This document shows positions 41,276-52,364 of a stretch of DNA of 64,000 bases, one piece after another. The notes under the pieces were generated by a model, which saw nothing but the letters and a program-made list of their open reading frames with translations, did no database searches and was not told the DNA's origin. Source of the DNA: Cyclaneusma minus (lineage: Eukaryota > Ascomycota > Leotiomycetes > Marthamycetales > Marthamycetaceae); assembly GCA_037179335.1 (NCBI GenBank), contig JAKZHN010000001.1, forward strand, positions 1,674,001 through 1,738,000. The letters run 5' to 3'. Position numbers and translations under genes: made by a program. The stretch's first letter is position 1. Every line of letters begins with the position of its first letter.

Positions 41276-44200
41276 CTAGACCCGCTGAGTAGCAAAATCA
41301 AGCACCTCGCAATCGTCCTCGAAGAAGCCTTCGTCATCCTCGGCGCCCGCATCATCGCTGCTGCGATATTGAGAGTGCTTTCGTCGCCGCGTTGTCACGA
41401 CGATTTGCTCCTCGCCATCGCTTTCGGCTACTCGACTCATTACTCGTTCCATGGCTGAGGATGGCAGTGCGCGGTGCCCGTCGGCTGATTCGTTGTCCTC
41501 GGAGCCCGTCGAGCCTAGGTTGAGCTTCGTCCCGGATATTGGCAGGCCAAATGCCCATGGTGTGTTTATGGGAGCTTCTTCGGCTGAAGCGTCCTTCTTA
41601 TCGGTACCTCCGGAGCCAAAGAGAGCAGAAACTGATGGTGACGCGGATTGCGACTCTGCGGTATTGTATATGTACAGTCCGACACGACGGTCGGTATGAA
41701 ATGGTTGGAAGGGCGCCGAGCTTTCGATCTCATAATTGGGGATTTGCATATCAGTCCCGTCACCATAGCCCGACCGACTGTCCATGGCGTAGACAGTACT
41801 CCACTTCTGGTCAGGGGCTTCCTTCTCTGTGAAGTCAACGTCGTCTCCAAGACCCAATAGCTCTGCGCCATCACGATCAACCAGGTCAGGGAGCTGAAGA
41901 TCGACGTGTCGGCGAGTTACCTTTTCTCGGGGCTTTTCGGGGTTTTTGAAAGATTGCTGGCGCTTAAAAGTATACAGCCTCACAACTCCTCCGCCCACGA
42001 CAGCAATATCTTCTTTGTGCCGGCAACTGAGCCATTTGACGGAGCCTCGCTCAGGGAGCGAAGACGCCTGAGGGATATGCAGGCGTATTTCGCCCGCCTT
42101 GCGCATATGATCTAGAGTTCCGCTCGCAGCCCCAAAGGACCTGCTTACACCTGCGCCTAGGCCCTGCCCAATGTGAGCAGCTATACTGGCAGCGGTAATT
42201 TGGGAAAGTCCCGGCCCACTGCTGCTTGACCGACGAGGTCGTCCGACTGGCACATTCCTCAGCATTCCCCTAGCGAAACCCCGCATTGTGCCAGCAGCAG
42301 ACAGTGGCTCTTCATTGTTGCTCGGCTTCACTGGCGACGGCGTAATCCTCAGCTGGCGGCGCGGGGGCGGCCAAGTCAAGCAACTTGCCGGAAGATCAGC
42401 AATGTGCACTGTACCACGCTCCGTGAGAATCGCTAAACGTTCTCCGTGCGGCTGTTTCCAGACCACATCAACGATCTTTGCAACGGTCACTCGGGTGAAC
42501 TTGTGGATCTGTCTCACTTGAGGCCCTCGAAGTATAGAGCCTTGCGCTAGAGAGGACGAAGTCTTTTGCAGACGCATCAGATCCCATACGAACTGTACAT
42601 CGCCTTTACTACTTGCGGTGTATATCATCAGCCCATTTGGCGCGAATGAGATGAAACTGCAGCCACCTGGAACCTTGAACGTAGCGAGAGGGACGAGAGG
42701 ATGGGGAAGCCGGTGCATGTCGACGATCGATATAAGCGTTGGAGATTCCGTGGTCCCATTCGACTTTGTTCCAGAGGCATGGGTTGGGGGAAATTGCTCT
42801 ATGCCAAAGCCCAAGGGCACCCGCGCGTTACCATTTGGTTGCTGCGCATTGGCTGGTTTGTTCCAATAGTTTCTGAACGCCTGGTAACTTTGGTCCCCTA
42901 GCCACTTCGCACCCTTGATCGCCTCCTGGACTCCTTCCCTAGCATACCGATTCACCCAGCTTTCAGGATCAGGAACGTCGGCAGCGCATGTAATGGGATG
43001 AGGATGCGGCGGAGCCCGAGTTGATAGTCCGGGCACTTTTGCAGAAGGGGCGAGGCCTGGTACGATAGCTCCTAGTGATAGCTGTGACGATGCAACCGGG
43101 GGGCTGTATGCTAGCCAACGCTCGCTCATCGCAAAAAGAGGTTTTTTGGACTGCTTAGGAAGGTTCTCTCTAGCAATATCAAGTTCAACCGGCGCAGAAG
43201 GACTGCTGATATCATTTGGTACCACCGTCCAAACCTTCCCTAGGCAATGAAATCGGGATGCTGCCTCTCCATGGATATTGCGCCCAAAAGTCCATATTTC
43301 TCCGGAAATACCTGATGCGACAACAATGGTCTTGTTGCTGGCATGTATCGATAGAGCGCCACCCGGAGATGGTGGTTCGAACATCCGGGCATTCATAGGG
43401 GTCGTAAGCCTCGTCTTTGGCAGGGCAAGGAGGGTTTCCAGATGCTTCTTCGTCTGTAGAGAATACAACTCGACCGATGTTTGATAGTGTGTAATCGACT
43501 CGGGATTGGACTGACCAAACTGAGGGGGTGAGCCAGTGGGAAAACCTTGCGAAGCGTCGTCCTCCAGCATTGAATCGATATCGTCCGCCTCATAATCAGC
43601 TGCATTTCGCGATGGCCAAACCGGCCCATGCAATACAACGGCAACCACAGGATGTTCGTCCGAACCAGATAGCGACTTTGGCAACAACTTTGCGTTATGG
43701 ACAGCACCTCGCAGCGTTGACAGAGATGCCAATCTCTGCGGACCACGCCTACTCACTTCGAAAACATCCAAACCGCCCATATAGCCTGTGATGACGACAC
43801 TTGTATCTTCGAGGGAATCGGACGTTGCGGATGCAACGCTATCAAAGCCGCAGAAATATCCCTTTTCTCCTGCTTTTAGTCCAGCCGCCTGCGCGGGAGC
43901 TAGGAAGTCGAGGTTTGGAGCGCCATAAAAGTGAGGTTGCGGTTGATGAGGGAGCGGTGGACTACCCCCATTTGCAAATCTTTGGGCCTGCTGCGAGTAC
44001 ATTGAGGTTCGACGATAGGGGTTAGATCTGGAGTAAGGTTGCTGCTCTTCGTAGTTCGGAAAGTTATCAAGCTGGACGCTCAAAGGCCGTTGCCGAGGAG
44101 CTGGCGGGGAGGAAGAAGGGATATTTCTAGGGATTTCTGTTGCTACCGCCCTTCCTGCGAACGATGAATTTATAAGCGGAGGCGATTCCCCTAAGTTTAT

Positions 44201-44647
44201 CAGATTCCCTGGAGAAGTGGAATACGCCGGTGTGTTCTTCGTCCATTCGCTCGCATTCTGCGGCTTAGATGTGAAAGCCGCCGAGGAAACTGCATCAAGC
44301 AGGGGCGAAGGAACTGGGTTGCCATTTGGACCAGAGCGGCTTGGCTTGACTTCTGGCGAGCGAGGAGACGCCTGGTCGGCCTGGGAAGACTTGTTCCTGT
44401 GGATTGTTAGTGGGCGCATCTTCTACAATCACGTCGACCGAGTTTCCACGTACGCAGACTTGTCGACCGGCTTCGTCATCTTCGGCGCAGACGCAGACGT
44501 ACTGTCTGTTGATTGTACGGCATTTTTCTTCGCCTTCTTCTTCGAGATAGGAGGGCCGCCAGCAGCAGAGTTCTTCTGGTGATCGGACTGGGAAGTGTTT
44601 CCAGCGTTTATAGGAGAGTGCGAGTTCTGGTCGGAGGACGCGGGCAT
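41276..44647 (-). CDS. BCAS3-like WD40 repeat protein
   Basis: Two exons, 44647-44454 and 44396-41276, giving 1,104 residues; the intron (GTACGT to CCACAG) joins DKSA to NKSSQADQ. The N-terminal ~240 residues are disordered. A beta-propeller-like region follows: YFCGFDSVASAT, VVITGYMGGLDVFEVSRRG, LRGAVHNAKLLPKS, VVAVVLHGPVW, VELYSLQTKKHLETLLALP, ISIVDMHRLPHPLVPLATFK, GLMIYTASSKGDVQFVWDLM and IVDVVWKQPHGERLAILTER. The pattern matches BCAS3/PROPPIN-related fungal proteins; in animals BCAS3 binds the phagophore with PHAF1. The C-terminal part is acidic and low complexity. Role in autophagy is inferred from the family only. Confidence 0.82.
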
Positions 44648-46342
44648 TCAAGCGACAAAGGGGGGCAAGTTTGATATGGCAGATGGCTCGAAGGAAGCTC
44701 TTCCAATGCCGTCCTTCGCGGGGTTCTTGAGAGGAGAGCTGCGGGGTTCTAAGTTCTCGGCGATGGTGGAGAGATGGAGGTAGAAGAGAGTCTTGCTCGC
44801 GTTGTTGCTTGATCTACCAGAACAGTCAGAGAAGGGCAAGCAGATGGCAGACGCGAGTTGGCAAGAGGCCGGAGTCTCTTGTTGACTCTTATGTTGCGGA
44901 TGACTTACAGTCCTGAAGCGCTGGTGACGACAAAGCTCGGTCTGATGCGCAAGGTACGAATGAGGGGCACGGCTGCAAAGCGCCCGTCCGGGATCATGCT
45001 ATGGTAATCCCCGGCCACCACCATGAGACACCACTTACGGTCTTGGCTCTCGCTTTTTCTTGTTTTATTTGAGCTGTCCCCGATTATTTAGAAGGTTTGC
45101 AATTATTCGGACGTTGCTCATTCCTTGAATCTTCAAGATGTCGACTTATGGCTATCCTTGGATATTTGACCTGTCCAGCCTGGATATCGCATCGCAGTCA
45201 CTAGAACGGTCGGTGCCCACCGCATTCAGCTCCATCCCCTGCTTCATGTGACCACAGCCACTCACAACCAAGGCACCACTACTCTACCTCCTACACATGT
45301 GTACACAATACTAGTGGAGGAGTGTTCGTGAGGAATGCATCATGCCAGACGCTTTGTCTGTCTTATCTTTCCACATCCATCCGGAATGTCAGACTGCTTT
45401 AGGAGTCTGAGGTGCACGAAGTCCACTTACTACGAAATAAAAGGCATAGCTAAAACCCAAATGATGGCGGTGTGTTGCTACCTGCTGGTAAAAAGCCTCC
45501 AAATGGGTCTCGTGGACACTCTAACCTCCAGCCTGAATACTACCTAGCATTCTTGGGGTATGGCAGGCGCGAACAGACATAGCCAGAGATGGTTTATTCG
45601 AATAACAGACGTTTCTTAGGTACCTAGATCTCCAAGCTTCCTGCACTGACCGTAAAACGGTACCCAGACTTTTTTCGTCCCACTGTACATCTCATCTTCA
45701 CTCCTTTATATGTAAGGGCCGCGGGTGCAGCCTGCAGGTACAGATGATGAAGAATGGCCCCGAGGGACTATGTTGTCTTTCCTTGGAGTAGTGCAACGCC
45801 ACACATGTGATGCGATACTGGTCGAGAACACATGCTTAGTCCTTTTCGAGCATTTGGTAGGTAGGAGGTAAAAGGGCGAGGCTTGAAAGATGAGCAAGTC
45901 AGTTGCAGGTTCCTTCGTACCGTGCTTGAAGACCTTGTCTCGCATTTCGCCCTGGTTCGTTGCGGGAACGCATCATTCGCAAGCAGCCACATGAGGGACC
46001 AGCTGACACAGTCACGCTGTTCGAGGCTCCGCATTCATTATTATTGGGCCGGTCCTCAAAACCGGCAGCTGTCGCAGCTGTAAAATTCTTGGGGCGCAGC
46101 GCCCTTCTACAAGAAACCATCCATCTTTTTTTCCATTAGCATTTTGCCAGCAGTACCTTACTACACGCAGCGAATATCCCTGGTAACGCCTTGAGAAGAT
46201 GCAGATGGTGCTCGCAGATCGTCCTGGTATCATTCATACACCCGTCACCCTAGAGCCCAGCGAACGCATGATGTCGACCTGTTTCATTTGGCAAGTCTCT
46301 TTTGGTAGAACGACGCTTTCTAAACACCCAACTCGATGTAGT
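44648..46342. other. Intergenic, 1,695 bp
   Basis: Promoter and leader of the BCAS3-like gene on the left, 3' flank of DPM2 on the right. ORFs of 60-90 codons on both strands have no recognisable domain. No repeat recognised. Confidence 0.5.
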
Positions 46343-46737
46343 TCATGCCTTCTTCTTTCCGGCAGCCTTTGCCTTTGCCGCCCTCTTTCGGTTGCTGCGA
46401 ATCATCACGACGCTCAGGAATGAACCAACCACGGTCGAGCCCAGGAGAATCAAGATGACAGGGATGCGAATGGCCCACACTCGGGGAGGGAAGAAGTTTT
46501 GGAGAGGTTGATCGGGGTCGACGAATGGCTGCAGCGTAAAGTTATTAAAGGACCTTCAAGGTCACATACAATGACTGCCACGTACCATGAGCAGCGTCCA
46601 GACTGAGTAGTAAACGAAGACGGCCGTGGCTGCAACAAGCATCGCAAAGCCGACCAGCTTGTCAAACTGCGCCAAGGTTAGCAAGAAAGCGCTTGGGTGG
46701 GGGGGGGGGGGGGGGTTGCTGGTAATAGGCGCACCAT
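46343..46737 (-). CDS. dpm2: DPM2, regulatory subunit of dolichol-phosphate mannose synthase
   Basis: Tiny three-exon gene: 46737-46735 (ATG only), 46666-46586 and 46528-46343, giving 89 residues. The product is M-FDKLVGFAMLVAATAVFVYY, then SVWTLLM-PFVDPDQPLQNFF, PPRVWAIRIPVILILLGS, TVVGSFLSVVMIRS and a basic tail NRKRAAKAKAAGKKKA. Two hydrophobic spans and the PFVD...FPPR..AI.IP pattern identify the DPM2 family. DPM2 stabilises the Dpm1/Dpm3 complex in the ER membrane, which makes Dol-P-Man for N-glycosylation, O-mannosylation and GPI anchors. Intron 2 (GTACGT to CTGCAG) is firm. Intron 1 (GTGCGC, branch GCTAAC, GCGCAG) contains a 17-nt C tract and makes the start codon a stand-alone exon; this first exon is less certain. 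Confidence 0.85.
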
Positions 46738-47293
46738 TTTTGCAACGGCCTGTAAAAGAACGAGCTGAATTGGAGAAGAGCCGGTGGCAGCTGGGTAGAC
46801 AGACAGGTGGCCGGTAGAGTACTAGTAGTGGATGTTGCTTCTACCTTGAGAGACACTGGGCTAGAGTACTGACCCCTGGCGGTTCACGACAGCTTGACTC
46901 GCTTAATAATCGCGGCTAAGACGCGGCCGCCGCCGGCGCTAAAAATAAAGTTGTCACATTGAATCAATTGATGCCTGCGCGATCACCAACCTCACGTTTT
47001 CTACACCGTGCGGCTTCATGCCATCCCGACAACATCCAGAGTCTGACCCGGCGTCTCTCCCTGTCTTCACACATACTCGCCGACTATTCTCCGCTTTGAA
47101 CGCGCGTCGAGCTATCTCCAGCCTCTCTTGACTCTACACTTGGCCTCGCTCGCGACCAAGGCTGGAGCAGACACTGACGGCTTAGCCACGCCGGTTCCAG
47201 CAGCCTAGAGCTGGGCCTTGACAAAAGCGAGCCGTTCCAGCTTTTACCGAACGAAAGTCCACCTCGTCGCCCCTTCGCCTCGTCACGCGCAAC
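46738..47293. promoter_or_regulatory. Divergent promoter region, 556 bp
   Basis: Between DPM2 (leftward) and CWC22 (rightward). The right half is pyrimidine-rich leader-like sequence. Nothing else stands out. Confidence 0.5.
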
Positions 47294-49882
47294 ATGGGGG
47301 ACTCCATTGCCGCATCGCCGAAGGCGCATCTCAACGAGACTTCAGCGCACAGTAGGTCGACACCTCCTCGTCGCGAGCGCAACGGCAATGGTGCGTCTGA
47401 CAAACCGAGAACTTCAAGGACAGACGCCGACATGGCGAATAAGGAGCGTTCGGAAGAGGACAAACAAGCCGCCGCCAAAGCTGAATATGAGAAGCTCCTT
47501 ACCATGCGATCCGGTGGCACTTATATCCCTCCGGCCCGGCTTCGAGCACTACAGTCTCAGATCACGGACAAAAACAGCAAAGAGTACCAGCGAATGGCTT
47601 GGGAGGCCCTGAAGAAATCCATCAATGGTTTGATCAACAAAGTCAACGTCTCGAATATCAAATACATTGTGCCGGAGCTTTTTGGCGAAAACCTGGTACG
47701 CGGTCGCGGGCTATTTTGCCGAAGCATTATGAAAGCACAAGCTGCAAGCTTGCCGTTCACACCTATCTATGCTGCTATGGCTGCTATCGTCAACACCAAA
47801 TTACCTCAGGTCGGGGAGCTACTGCTGGGCCGACTCATCATACAATTCCGAAAGGCCTTCAAACGAAATGACAAGGCTGTCTGCCTGTCGTCCACTACGT
47901 TCATTGCTCATCTTTGCAATCAGCAGGTCGCACACGAGATGGTTGCCGCTCAGATTTTGTTATTGCTCCTCCACAAACCTACCGACGACAGCGTGGAGAT
48001 TGCGGTAGGACTGACTCGAGAAGTTGGGCAGCATCTTGAGGAAATGAGCGGTCCCATTGCTCTTGCGGTCTTCGACCAGTTTAGAAGCATCCTCCATGAA
48101 GCCGATATCGATAAGAGAGTCCAGTACATGATCGAGGTACTCTTTCAAGTCCGCAAAGACAAGTACAAGGACAATCCAGCCATTAAGGAGGAGCTTGACC
48201 TTGTCGAGGAGGAGGACCAAATCACTCATCGTACTGGCCTCGAGGATGAGATTGACGTGCAGGATGGACTCAATATTTTCAAGTACGATCCTGAGTGGGA
48301 GGAGCACGAGAATGCGTACCGCAAGTTGAAGGCCGAGATCCTCGGGGAGGGCAGCGAAGATGACGAAGACGACGACGATGAGGATGATGAGGACGATAGT
48401 GAAGATGATGGCGAGGCTCAGAAAGAGAAGGCTTTGGAGATACAGGACCAGAGCAACACGGATTTGGTAAATCTGAGGCGGACAATATATTTGACAATAA
48501 TGTCGAGTATAGATCCCGAAGAATGCTGTCACAAGCTTATGAAAGTCGCCTTACCGGCGGGACAAGAACCAGAACTCCCATCCATGATCGTGGAGTGCTG
48601 CTCACAGGAACGCACCTTCTCGAAGTTCTACGGACTCATTGGCGAGAGATTCGCAAAGATCAATCGTCTTTGGACGGATCTCTTTGAACAGTCGTTCGTC
48701 AGATATTACGATACCATCCACCGATACGAAACGAACAGGCTCCGCAACATTGCCCGGTTCTTTGGGCATCTCCTCAGCTCAGACGCAATTGGCTGGCATG
48801 TCCTGTCGGCAATCCACTTGAATGAAGAGGAGACGACATCTAGCAGCCGTATCTTCATCAAGATTCTCTTCCAAGATCTTTCCGAGGCTCTGGGAATGCC
48901 TAAGCTTCAGGCAAGACTCAAAGATGATATTTTGCGACCCAGCTTCGAAGGGTTGTTCCCTCGGGACAACCCGAGAAACATCAGATTCTCTATCAACTAC
49001 TTCACGAGTATTGGTATGGGAGCGGTCACGGAAGAGTCCCGTGAATATCTCCAAAATATGCCGAAGCCTGCTTTGCCTGCTCCGGTAGCGGCGGAGGACT
49101 CGAGATCAGACAGGTCAAGCTCTGTTTCGAGCTATTCCTCGTACACGGGGTCGTCCTACTCGCGCTCTAGATCTCGGTCTCGATCTTATACCCCAGCCAG
49201 AGGTCGAGGCAGGTCATATTCGCGATCACCAGCCCGGCGATCCCACAGCAGCCGTTCGCCCAGTCGTGGCCGGAGCGGCACAAGATCGGTGACACCTCCG
49301 AAGCGTGGGGCTCGTCGCGACTCGCTTGCTTCACCATCCCCACCCCCACGAAGAGGTAGGAGATACAGCAGCGATTCGAGATCTCCGCCACGAGGCAAAG
49401 CCCGCAGTCTCAGTCGATCCGTCACGCCTCCCAGACGCACGCGTGGCCACAGCGTCTCAAGATCGCCGCCACCAAGGCAGGTTAGGCGCCGGAGCAGTTC
49501 ATCGATCAGTGCGGGACCACGGGGTCGTAGAGATGCCAGTCTTTCGAAATCGCCGCCACCAACCCGACGTCGTAATACTTCGTCAGTCAGTGCAGCGCCA
49601 AGGAGACGTCGGAATACTTCATCAGTTAGCGCAGCTCCGAGGAGACGAAGAGATGTCAGTGTTTCAAGATCCCCGCCACCAAACCGGGGTGCTCGCCGCG
49701 GCAGCTCTGCCGCGAGCCGCCCCCGTGGCACGCGTCGTGGATACAGCTACTCCCGCTCTCCTACTCCCAAGCGGGGTGCTGGTAGGGACCGATCGGTATC
49801 GGTGACGCCGCCCAGTAAGAGGCGGCGAGATTACAGCTATTCGAGATCGCCACCGACTAAGCGGGGCAGACGTTATACTTAG
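47294..49882 (+). CDS. cwc22: Pre-mRNA splicing factor Cwc22
   Basis: Single exon, 862 residues. Cwc22 joins the spliceosome with the NTC, helps the Prp2-driven activation step and, in many eukaryotes, escorts eIF4AIII for exon-junction-complex loading. The MIF4G domain spans residues ~75-330 (SGGTYIPPARLRALQSQI, QRMAWEALKKSINGLINKVN, NIKYIVPELFGENLVRGRGL). The MA3 domain follows an acidic linker of ~25 Asp/Glu (48,340-48,415): LRRTIYLTIMSSIDPEECCH, KLMKVALPAGQE, TFSKFYGLIGERFAKINRLW and RFSINYFTSIGMGAVTEE. The last ~230 residues are RS-rich with repeated RSPPP and SSVSAAPRRRR modules, typical of filamentous-fungal Cwc22, absent from budding yeast. Confidence 0.96.
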   Translation: MGDSIAASPKAHLNETSAHSRSTPPRRERNGNGASDKPRTSRTDADMANKERSEEDKQAAAKAEYEKLLTMRSGGTYIPPARLRALQSQITDKNSKEYQRMAWEALKKSINGLINKVNVSNIKYIVPELFGENLVRGRGLFCRSIMKAQAASLPFTPIYAAMAAIVNTKLPQVGELLLGRLIIQFRKAFKRNDKAVCLSSTTFIAHLCNQQVAHEMVAAQILLLLLHKPTDDSVEIAVGLTREVGQHLEEMSGPIALAVFDQFRSILHEADIDKRVQYMIEVLFQVRKDKYKDNPAIKEELDLVEEEDQITHRTGLEDEIDVQDGLNIFKYDPEWEEHENAYRKLKAEILGEGSEDDEDDDDEDDEDDSEDDGEAQKEKALEIQDQSNTDLVNLRRTIYLTIMSSIDPEECCHKLMKVALPAGQEPELPSMIVECCSQERTFSKFYGLIGERFAKINRLWTDLFEQSFVRYYDTIHRYETNRLRNIARFFGHLLSSDAIGWHVLSAIHLNEEETTSSSRIFIKILFQDLSEALGMPKLQARLKDDILRPSFEGLFPRDNPRNIRFSINYFTSIGMGAVTEESREYLQNMPKPALPAPVAAEDSRSDRSSSVSSYSSYTGSSYSRSRSRSRSYTPARGRGRSYSRSPARRSHSSRSPSRGRSGTRSVTPPKRGARRDSLASPSPPPRRGRRYSSDSRSPPRGKARSLSRSVTPPRRTRGHSVSRSPPPRQVRRRSSSSISAGPRGRRDASLSKSPPPTRRRNTSSVSAAPRRRRNTSSVSAAPRRRRDVSVSRSPPPNRGARRGSSAASRPRGTRRGYSYSRSPTPKRGAGRDRSVSVTPPSKRRRDYSYSRSPPTKRGRRYT

Positions 49883-52364
49883 CAGCAGCGGGGAGGATTA
49901 TGCCATAGCATTTGAAGGCACTGCTATGTATCTGAAGCCCGAGGACTTTGAGATGGTTGCCAGCGGAAAATGCTAGGCCACGAGTTCGTGGCTGGTCGTG
50001 TGCTGTATAGGATTAATATGGGGGATAGGCGGACCGAGAAATCATGACATGCCGATGGCAGCTCGAGAGAGGCTGTGTCTTATGGCATGCCCTATCTAAT
50101 TAGCTGTCGTGGTTACAGATGGCGCTCAAGGCGGCTCATATCACGACATAGCAATACATGGACTGAAAAACGCCTGTTTCAACCGATATTGTGACGCTGT
50201 GATACCACCATCGAGCGGTCAATGGCTATGCTCTCCGCAATACGCAATCTTTGAACCATGTGGATCTCTATAGTGCCGGCTCAAGCCCGGTTCTCATTAC
50301 TGAAGTGCATTTGTTATTATCCGGACTCCCTGTCGGGCTGACGATCGACCAGCTTCGTATGGTTCCTCGTTCCAGAGGACCATTGATGAGAGACCTACCT
50401 GCAGATGCAACCACCCCGATGAGATCTTCATGTCTATTTGGTATCATGGGCTTCCAGCCTTCCAGAAAGACTAGGCATTACTTCTCATCGATTTGCCATA
50501 ACTGTAGGACTCTTCATAGTACAGCCATGAGCCAGTCCCAATCATCCAAGGCCATCTTTGAGCCACAATATAAGCACCTTAGTCTGCAGACGGACCTCAC
50601 GGCTCCGACGCCGATTCTTCATATTGAAGCGGGCCAAAGCGGATCATTCTGACATCTAACGAACACTAAGGATTTCTCATCTTCAACGGCGATGACCATT
50701 TCTTTGCTTTTTCCCATCGGTGCCCCAAGATTCTTCACGTTTGATTTGCGGCGGCTGTGCAATGAAGCCAAGACTAGGCGGACGGGCACGGAGTTGCTCG
50801 TAGGATTGTGAAATGATAATGACAGCAACTAGCAAGTCATAGTAAGTATTCTCTCGATCATCGATGTCGATTTCTATTTTCTCTTGGTTATCTGGCTTTC
50901 CACCAGTATTCATCGGTTGGTTAAATGGTTAAATGGTTAGGTTTCTTTATTTCTAGTTACCTGTTGCTTGGATATCTTCAAGGATAGCCGGGCTCCTATT
51001 CAAATGCCAGGGATTTCTCCATGCGCGAACACGGTTCCCTAAGTCTTTGGAAGTTGGGAGGAATCCGTGGTGTTCGTTGGGGCACTCGGTGGTGTCGGCG
51101 GATTGATTACCTTACTTGAGCGAATTGGGCAAGTCACACCTCAACAAGACAACGTTGGAAGATGGAGACTGGGGAAGCGGTGTACAAGCTTCATGATCAT
51201 GTCGCAATCGAGGGTCCCCTTTGAATCTTCAATGCTTTCTTTCGCCTTGATTATGGATCCCGGAATAGATCCCATTAGTAACCGGGTTAGTCAGCCTCCA
51301 CTACGGCAGGGCACGGTCAACTCACCGAGGATGACCTTGTGTCCCACTCCTTCGGGACGAGGTATTTTGATACATATCTGGCAATAATCAGCCATCTTAC
51401 CGGTTTCCTCAGGCCAGTTGAACCTATCCAAGGGTACTGTATGGAGTACATGTAACTTGAAGGCAAGTGATGGGCACGGAATCAGGTTGCCAAGAGGTCC
51501 GGAAAAGATCCGTCGTCTCCACAGAGCAGCATCATCGACACATATCTAGTCCACGGTTTTCCGTGCATCTCCTTCAAGTCACCAAGACCATGGTCTCGTC
51601 GCCAACATATTCAAGCCCCGAAGTCGTTCAAAAACTTCTGACACTGTCACGGTGGTGGAATCAGGCTACATGTATGCTTCCGGGTAGGATCTGGTAATGT
51701 CGTGCGCCTCGGTCTCCACAAGCGGCCCGGGCAAGTGTTACCTCCCAGCGACTGGCCAGAGGATAAGTAATGCCCAGTAGTAACGGCTCTCCGCAGGGCA
51801 GATGTGGAGTTGAGGAGATGTTAGCTGATCATACCCGAGTAGGGTATCCAGCATATGTGTCTCTCATTCTCCATTGGAACTGCGGAGTGGTCAGTGCTTC
51901 AACTTCCAACATCGATCTGAGAAAACTGCAAACTGTCAGTCATTGATAATGCCAACTCGCATGACCTTTTGGCCAACCACATCCAGAGTGCCCGGGGGAT
52001 GGAAGCCCTCATGACGCTGATCATGCCTACGCCGCATCGCTGCTCAAGTAAGCCGTCCCAAGCTTTGTACCCTTGACACCGCCCCGTCGTCACTGATTTG
52101 AACAGTCTCTTCGAGCTCCCCCTGCGCTGGCATTGCATCTGCCCTTCCTGGCATCTGCCAATGTTTGAATGGCGGGACAGTAGTAAGCCGCCGAGAAAGC
52201 CCGCTGCCAGTCTCGAGAGCTCCAGCTTTGCTCATTTGCCATTGAGACGTCGTCTTGAACTGTGCTTTTCAAAAGCTTCCCTGTTCCTCTTGAGCCTCGA
52301 GCCGCCTTCTCCCTTCTCAAATTTTCTCGCCGAAGGGATGTCTCTCACGACCTAGGAAGGCTGG
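49883..52364. other. Intergenic, 2,482 bp
   Basis: A long non-coding stretch between CWC22 and a coiled-coil orphan on the same strand. TACATGTA at 51447-51454 and 51667-51674. ORFs up to 133 codons overlap and show no domain. An undetected ncRNA gene is possible but unsupported. Confidence 0.5.

Noticed and set aside
50251..51387. ORFs of 106-133 codons after CWC22
   Set aside because: No family resemblance and no compatible splice structure.
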